Assembly (NCBI RefSeq): GCF_050624435.1 | Contig: NC_134543.1 | Location: forward strand, 122,712,475-122,776,474 | Length of the DNA: 64,000 nucleotides | From: Tenrec ecaudatus | Taxonomy: Eukaryota; Chordata; Mammalia; Afrosoricida; Tenrecidae | Direction: 5' to 3' | Shown: piece after piece, positions 59,280 to 64,000 of the stretch | Numbering within the stretch: the stretch's first letter is position 1 | Layout of the letters: each line of letters opens with the position of its first letter | Notes under the pieces: model-generated | What the model was told of the DNA's origin: nothing | The model's database searches: none | Seen by the model: the letters and a program-made list of their open reading frames with translations, nothing else | Translations under genes and position numbers: made by a program

Positions 59280-59490
59280 AGCAGATGCATAGAGACAGTT
59301 ACTGATGTCACAGCTTATCAGAGTTGGAGGGAAGGGGTTTGAGGGGACTCGAAGGGGACTCGAAGATCAAATAAGGACTATGAGAGGGGGATGGGTGTAC
59401 TGGAACCGATTGTGGTGATGTTCATTCAACTCTTTTTAAAAGCAACTTAGCTAGGAAGTATATGATATGTGAATTCTAAATCAACAAAAC
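59280..59490 (+). mobile_element. possible L1-like 3' end
   Basis: CTGGAACCGATTGTGGTGAT, CATTCAACTCTTTTTAAAAG, TATGATATGTGAATTCTAAA TCAACAAAAC resembles an L1 terminus. A GGGGACTCGAA unit is duplicated at 59344-59365. Confidence 0.4.
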
Positions 59491-59494
59491 TATT

Positions 59495-60890
59495 GCAGAA
59501 AAAGATGGAAATTTGAAAAAAGAATATGCAAAGTACCTCATAGAGTCAATGTATCAAAAGGGTCGGGCAATGTTTAACAATTTCAAGAGGCAGCATATGA
59601 TCAAGAACCAAGGGCACTGAAGGAAGAAGTCCAAGTTGCCCTGAAAGCATGAGCCACAACACGAGGCTTCAGGGATTTATGGACTAATAATCAAAATATG
59701 TCAACAACCTGATGCAGCATGAAAGAAAATAACTCACTGGTTGATACCAAGAAATCTGGAAGACAGTCATCTGGCTAACTAACTGGATGAGATCCATATT
59801 TGTGCCCATCCTAGAGAAAGGTGACTGAGCAAAATGTGGAACTGATTGAGCGACACAGTTTATATCACATGCAAATAAGTGTTTGCGAATGATATTTTTT
59901 AAAGGTTTCACAAAAAAACATCGAGAGCAAGCTTCCTGACATTCAAAGTGGATTCAGGAGAGGCCGTGGAATGAAGGATGTCACTGCTGCCTCAGATGGA
60001 CCTTGGCCAAAGCAGAGCGTGCCCAAAAGATGTTTACTTGTATTTTATTCGCTGTGCAAAGGCATTTCATTGGGTGGAACAAAACAAAGTATGGGTAACA
60101 TTGGGGAGAATGGGGATTTCCACACACTACAATGTGCTCCTGTGGAGCCTGTATATATTCACATGACACAGCTTTGCTGAAAGTGAAGCGGACTTAAAGC
60201 AATTGCTGCTGGAGATGAAGGATTGCAGCCTTCGATATGTAAAGAAGACTAAAATCTTCAATACTGGACCAATAGACCACATCATGCTAGATGGAGAAAA
60301 GGTTGAGGTTGCCATGGATTTCATCTGGCTTGGATCCATCACGACTGCTCACGGAGCACCAGATAAGAGATCAAACAACACATTGCATTGGGTGCATTTG
60401 TTGCACAAGGATCTTGCTTTGAGGACTAAGGGCCATCTGACCCAAGCAATGTATTTTCAATCGCCTCCTATGCATGTGAAAGTTAGACATTGAATGAGGC
60501 AGACAAAAGAAGAAGTGGTGTGTTTGAACAGTGGGGCTACAAAGAATATTGAAAGTGCCACGAACTGCTAATAGGACAAATAAATCTGTCTTGGAAGAAG
60601 TATAGTCTCGGAAGAAGTATGGTCAGACCACTCCTTAGAGGCAGGGATGGCAAGACCTCGTCTCACGTACGTTGGGCATGTCATCAGGAGAGACCAGACC
60701 CTGGAGAAAGACACCGTGCTTGGCAACGCAGAGGGGCAGCAAAAACCCACATGATGGCCACCGTGGCTGCAAGAATGGGCTCAAGCACAGGAACCATTGT
60801 GGGGCTGGAACAGGGCCAGGCAGTCTTTTCTTCCGTGGCACATAGGGCCACTCTAGGTTGAAACCAACTCGGTGGCACTGAACAACCACA
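59495..60890 (+). mobile_element. RTE LINE, longest copy: reverse transcriptase remnants to tail
   Basis: About 1.4 kb. The region near 59943-59970 translates IQSGFRRGRG, an RTE reverse transcriptase motif, followed by remnants of the YAKAFDCVDH-type segment (KGISLGGTKQS). The central catalytic YADD part is deleted at about 60180. The frame at 60203-60493 carries EVAMDFIWLGSITTAH. The tail has CACGTACGTTGGGCATGTCA and CTCTAGGTTGAAACCAACTC GGTGGCACTGAACAACC. Multiple stops; inactive. Confidence 0.88.
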
Positions 60891-61429
60891 GCCAACCTGT
60901 GCATGTGACCTATGAGTCTTTTAAGATGCTAACAGTTAGGTCAAACCAAAGGTTGTTGGATCCTAATCCAACCTAAGTGATATCCTGCAGAAAAGAAGAA
61001 AGCTAGTGAGTATGCAGTTAGACTCTAGCTTTATCCAGGTACTGCCTGGATTTGGACACCTAGAGTCTAAACTAGTGAAATGACACATTTCTATTCTTTG
61101 TAGCCACCAATTTGTGGCACTTCGTTCCAGCAGCCCTAGAGCAGGACTACCTTGTCCAGGGAAACAAGCAAAGAACCAGCAAGCATTTGCAGTCCCTGTA
61201 ATGTTAATAGATTCAAGTACTAAGAGAGGAGGAGGGGGATTTAAATGCAGAAGCGCAAGTGCGTATCATCTGTCAGCTCCTATAGAACATACTGAGAGTA
61301 CAAAATAAATAAGAAACCATTCCTGCCTGTAAGGTACATTAAGTCCTCGAGGGAGTCAAATGAACAAACAAGCTACACTGATCTGTAGCATGGTATTTAA
61401 GTGCAAAGACCGAAACAAAAAGGACCTGC
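60891..61429. other. unassigned non-coding stretch
   Basis: No family recognised. Confidence 0.4.
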
Positions 61430-61560
61430 CTTCACACCACTGGTTCTGCCATTTGCTACTCAAAAAAAGTTTACTCAATGCCTGGGAGGTTCCGTTTCTA
61501 TCTCAGTAGACTGTGATAATAGTGTCTCCCTCGGAGGGCTCATGAGAAAAACGTGGGAAG
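61430..61560 (+). mobile_element. MIR SINE fragment
   Basis: CTGGTTCTGCCATTTGCTAC TC and CAGTAGACTGTGATAATAGTG then GGAGGGCTCATGAGAA match the MIR order. Confidence 0.55.
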
Positions 61561-61774
61561 CCGGTGGCCAACATTTCTGACCCATAGTCAGCACAGCGCT
61601 CACTCCGCACATCTTCGTATAAGAATAAAGACGCAGCTTGTTACAGGTGCACCGAGGGCACTTTGATTGGGGGTCTGAGAGGGCCTCTCCCAAAGCAAGC
61701 AACTCCTGTGATGGATTTTGAGAGGGAAGCAGAAGCTAGCCAAGGAAAGAAGAAAAGAGTCTTCATAGTCAATG
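61561..61774. other. unassigned non-coding stretch
   Basis: Nothing recognised. Confidence 0.4.
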
Positions 61775-61940
61775 GGCAAGTCCCCGGCTACTAGCTGGCA
61801 GTTAGGTGGTTTGAGCTCACCCAACAGCTTCTAGGGGTGAAAGACCTGGCTTCTAGCTCCCAGAAAGACTTGACCATCCCCGGAGAGAGTGCTGCTCTGT
61901 CACGTGGACTCGCTATGAGCTGAAGATCATTACACAGCAT
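61775..61940 (+). mobile_element. AfroSINE, diverged
   Basis: GGCTACTAGCTGGCAGTTAG, AGACCTGGCTTCTAGCTCCC AGAAAGACTTGACCATCCCC, GTGGACTCGCTATGAGCTGA. Confidence 0.65.
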
Positions 61941-61984
61941 CGAGCAACAGGAAGACAAAGAAGTCTCTGTGTGGAAGTCTCTGT

Positions 61985-62130
61985 GTGGGGATCCGTCAGA
62001 CGCGGAGCCTTGCTTTGCCACTTGCTAGTGATGTGATCTTAGGTGAGCATCTTTGCGTTCCTGAGCTCTTTTCCACTAGGTCGCTATGAATAGTGCCCTT
62101 GAAACCAGAGCTTGGTCAATGGCAGATGAA
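61985..62130 (+). mobile_element. possible MIR fragment
   Basis: GCCACTTGCTAGTGATGTGA TCTTAGGTGAGC and GGCAGATGAAATAAATGCAG. Confidence 0.45.
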
Positions 62131-62804
62131 ATAAATGCAGGCTGATGCCTGTGAAAGGAATGGGTGATGTGTGCATGCAGGGCCACATTGCATTTTTATT
62201 TATGCCTCAGTTTCCAAAAAAAATTCAAACAACCCAAACATGAGGGGCTTACGTTTATGGTTCTATGTGCAGCAGATGTTAAGAGAAAGCAGTGCCATCG
62301 ACCAGCATGGAGGACCAGGGTAAGGAGCAGAACTGCGTGCTTGTTTTTAGTTCTATGTGGTAGGCTCGTGGATAGCTAAGGAAGATAATTGACTTATAGT
62401 TCCCGCTAACCTTAAGAGGCTTTACTTTGTGCCAGATGAAAATTAAATAATTAGCAAGGAATGTTCACTTTCGACATCCTCGGCCAACTGCCTATTTCTC
62501 CATAAGGAGGGGCCCCCAGGGAATGGAGCAGGATGCACTGCAGTTAAACGGGCACATGAACCTGCCGGGAGCTATCATGGCTCTCCTCTAGAGCATTCAC
62601 TGTCTCCCCGACCCCCACCATGGGGTGCGCCAAAGAGAGAGGGAATCAAAATGGTGGTGCGCATGCCCAGGTTTGCCCATTTTTGGAGGAAAGAAAAGGT
62701 TTAAGTGGTCTTTCTAAAGAGGTGTTTAGGAAACATTAGGGAGAGGTAGGATGCTCCTGTTACGGTCTCAACGTCATAGACTCACATAGAAAGACATGGT
62801 TAGG
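62131..62804. other. unassigned non-coding stretch
   Basis: Nothing recognised. Confidence 0.4.
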
Positions 62805-62972
62805 AATGCCTATACCTGGTCCTGTGGGCTGTGAAATGCAAGGTCAGTGGCTCAAACCCACCAGCCCTCTGTACAGTAAGCAAAGGCTCCTTCCATAATG
62901 CTACAAACTAGGAAGAGCTATACAGGGTTACTATGAAGCAAAATCAACTTGATAGCAGGGTTTTTTTTTGGG
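62805..62972 (+). mobile_element. AfroSINE, diverged
   Basis: GCAAGGTCAGTGGCTCAAAC CCACCAGCC, ACAGGGTTACTATGAAGCAA AATCAACTTGATAGCAGGG and a T9 tail. Confidence 0.75.
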
Positions 62973-62997
62973 GGGTGGGTGGGATATGTCAACTTCA

Positions 62998-63295
62998 AGG
63001 AGCCCTGGTGGTGCAGTAGTTAAGCACTCATATACTAATGGAGAGGTCAGCAGTTTGAAGGCACCAACTGCTTCCCAGGAGAATGATGTGAATTCTGGTG
63101 GCAATTGTGGGTTATGGACTGGGCTGCTGACAGCAAGGTCCCCAGTTGCTGCAGCTGGTCGTTGGGCGAGAGATGAAGCTTTCTACTCCAGGAAAGAGTT
63201 ACAGTCTCAAAAACTCACGAGGCACGTCTCCTCTGTCCTCCAAGGTCACTGTGCGTGGGAAGGGTCTCAATGGCACTGGGTTTGAGTTGATGGAG
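62998..63295 (+). mobile_element. two AfroSINEs in tandem, first 3'-truncated
   Basis: The cleanest head in the window, GGAGCCCTGGTGGTGCAGTA GTTAAGCACTC, begins at 62999 and breaks off near 63092. A second copy follows immediately with GACTGGGCTGCTGACAGCAA GG, CTTTCTACTCCAGGAAAGAG TTACAGTCTC, and tail GCACTGGGTTTGAGTTGATGG. Confidence 0.85.
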
Positions 63296-63449
63296 CATGC
63301 CTACGCTGTCCGGTAAGGAGGCAATGAACCAGAATGGAGCCAACGGTAATAAAGTATCAATGCCTCTTTGATTCTCAGAGTCCTTCCTATTTGTCCTACA
63401 AACGAAAGTGTTTGCTTGTTACCGACATTTATCAAACATTTACTTGATG

Positions 63450-63725
63450 TTGTTAGGTGTCACCAAGTCAGCCCTGACACAGAGGGACCTATGGACAGCA
63501 GAGGGACCACTGCCCGGCCCTGGATCATCCTCAGCACTGGTCTTACGTTGGTGCCCACTGTGTCCATCCTCCTGTGATGGCCTTCCTCTTTGTCACAGCC
63601 CTGCGGCCTCACCAGGGACTGTCCTCTCCTGAGAACACGTCCAAACCGCATGAGACAAAGCACCACTCTCCTTGCCTTTAATTTGCATTCTGGCTGTACG
63701 TCTTCCAAGATATATTTGTTTGTTC
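63450..63725 (-). mobile_element. RTE-type LINE 3' end, minus orientation
   Basis: On the minus strand the frame at 63460-63708 begins MEDVQPECKLKARRVVLCLM, an eroded version of the RTE C-terminal text seen at 42257. Plus-strand landmark: CTCTCCTGAGAACACGTCCA AACCGCATGAG. Confidence 0.85.
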
Positions 63726-63746
63726 TTTAAGTGCTTTGAATGCATG

Positions 63747-63836
63747 AGGGGGTTTCAGAACGTTTGTGGAAAAATGGAATTAAAAATAATGGGTTTTGTT
63801 TCCCAAGGACTTTTTGAAGTTCCCTCATATTTAAGA
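63747..63836. mobile_element. short palindromic mariner-like element
   Basis: GGGGGTTTCAGAACGTTTGT GGAAAAATGG at the left and TTTCCCAAGGACTTTTTGAA GTTCCCTCATA at the right form imperfect terminal inversions around AATAATGGG. Third member of the family at 21193 and 44930. Confidence 0.6.
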
Positions 63837-64000
63837 GGAAAACGTAAGCCTTCTTCCCCTCTATCGTCTGGTTCTGTGTAATTCAGGATTACACTTGGCT
63901 ATATATAACGAAGCCGATCCCAAGCAACAGAATTTTACACTAGTGAGCAGTTAATTCTGGTTTTGAATGAAGAACAGAAGGGGCAGGCAGCCCAGGGTGG
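63837..64000. other. unassigned end of window
   Basis: Nothing recognised. Confidence 0.4.

Overview
This is mammalian nuclear DNA, most likely from an afrotherian and probably a tenrec. AfroSINE-type tRNA-derived repeats and 3' ends of RTE (BovB-like) LINEs occur throughout. One short element matches SPIN, a hAT transposon reported from tenrec but not from elephant or hyrax. Codon-dense bacterial genes, operons and CRISPR arrays are absent, and nearly all long open frames are chance frames in repeats, microsatellites or CpG-rich DNA. The taxon call rests on repeat recognition by eye.

The only functional protein-coding sequence I can support is the first coding exon of RORA isoform 1 (retinoic-acid-receptor-related orphan receptor alpha), on the minus strand at 33948-34113. 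It has a strong start context and a consensus splice donor, and it sits in a CpG island of about 1.5 kb that should be the RORA1 promoter. Transcription runs right to left. Positions 1-33947 are therefore the 5' part of RORA's very long first intron, and about 34.2-64 kb is upstream DNA.

Intron side (1-33.9 kb): scattered AfroSINEs; two LTR-like repeats, one with a clean 5-bp target duplication at 2118-2618; RTE pieces at 5.0-5.5 and 26.9-27.3 kb; an old L1 end at 10.2 kb; a Tigger1-like element at 10.8-11.15 kb; afrotherian L1 3' ends at 11.5-12.5 and 22.0-22.65 kb; and several microsatellites, including a TC-CA-GA compound block and a run of 26 G. Long repeat-poor stretches (12.9-16.8, 24-26.8, 29.6-33 kb) could hold conserved regulatory DNA.

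Promoter zone (about 29.6-36.9 kb): no transposon recognised over some 7 kb, unlike both flanks.

Upstream side (36.9-64 kb): an L2 copy, MER5A-like elements, many AfroSINEs and eight RTE fragments. Between 52.2 and 60.9 kb is a nested stack. An antisense L1 is interrupted by an RTE copy, which is itself split by a 509-bp LTR with a 5-bp duplication. The same L1 also carries a COX6B1 processed pseudogene. An adjacent L1 end is split by the SPIN element. I found no tRNA, rRNA, CRISPR or new multi-gene system. The most notable content is the RORA promoter exon, the SPIN insertion, the COX6B1 retropseudogene and the datable nested insertions.
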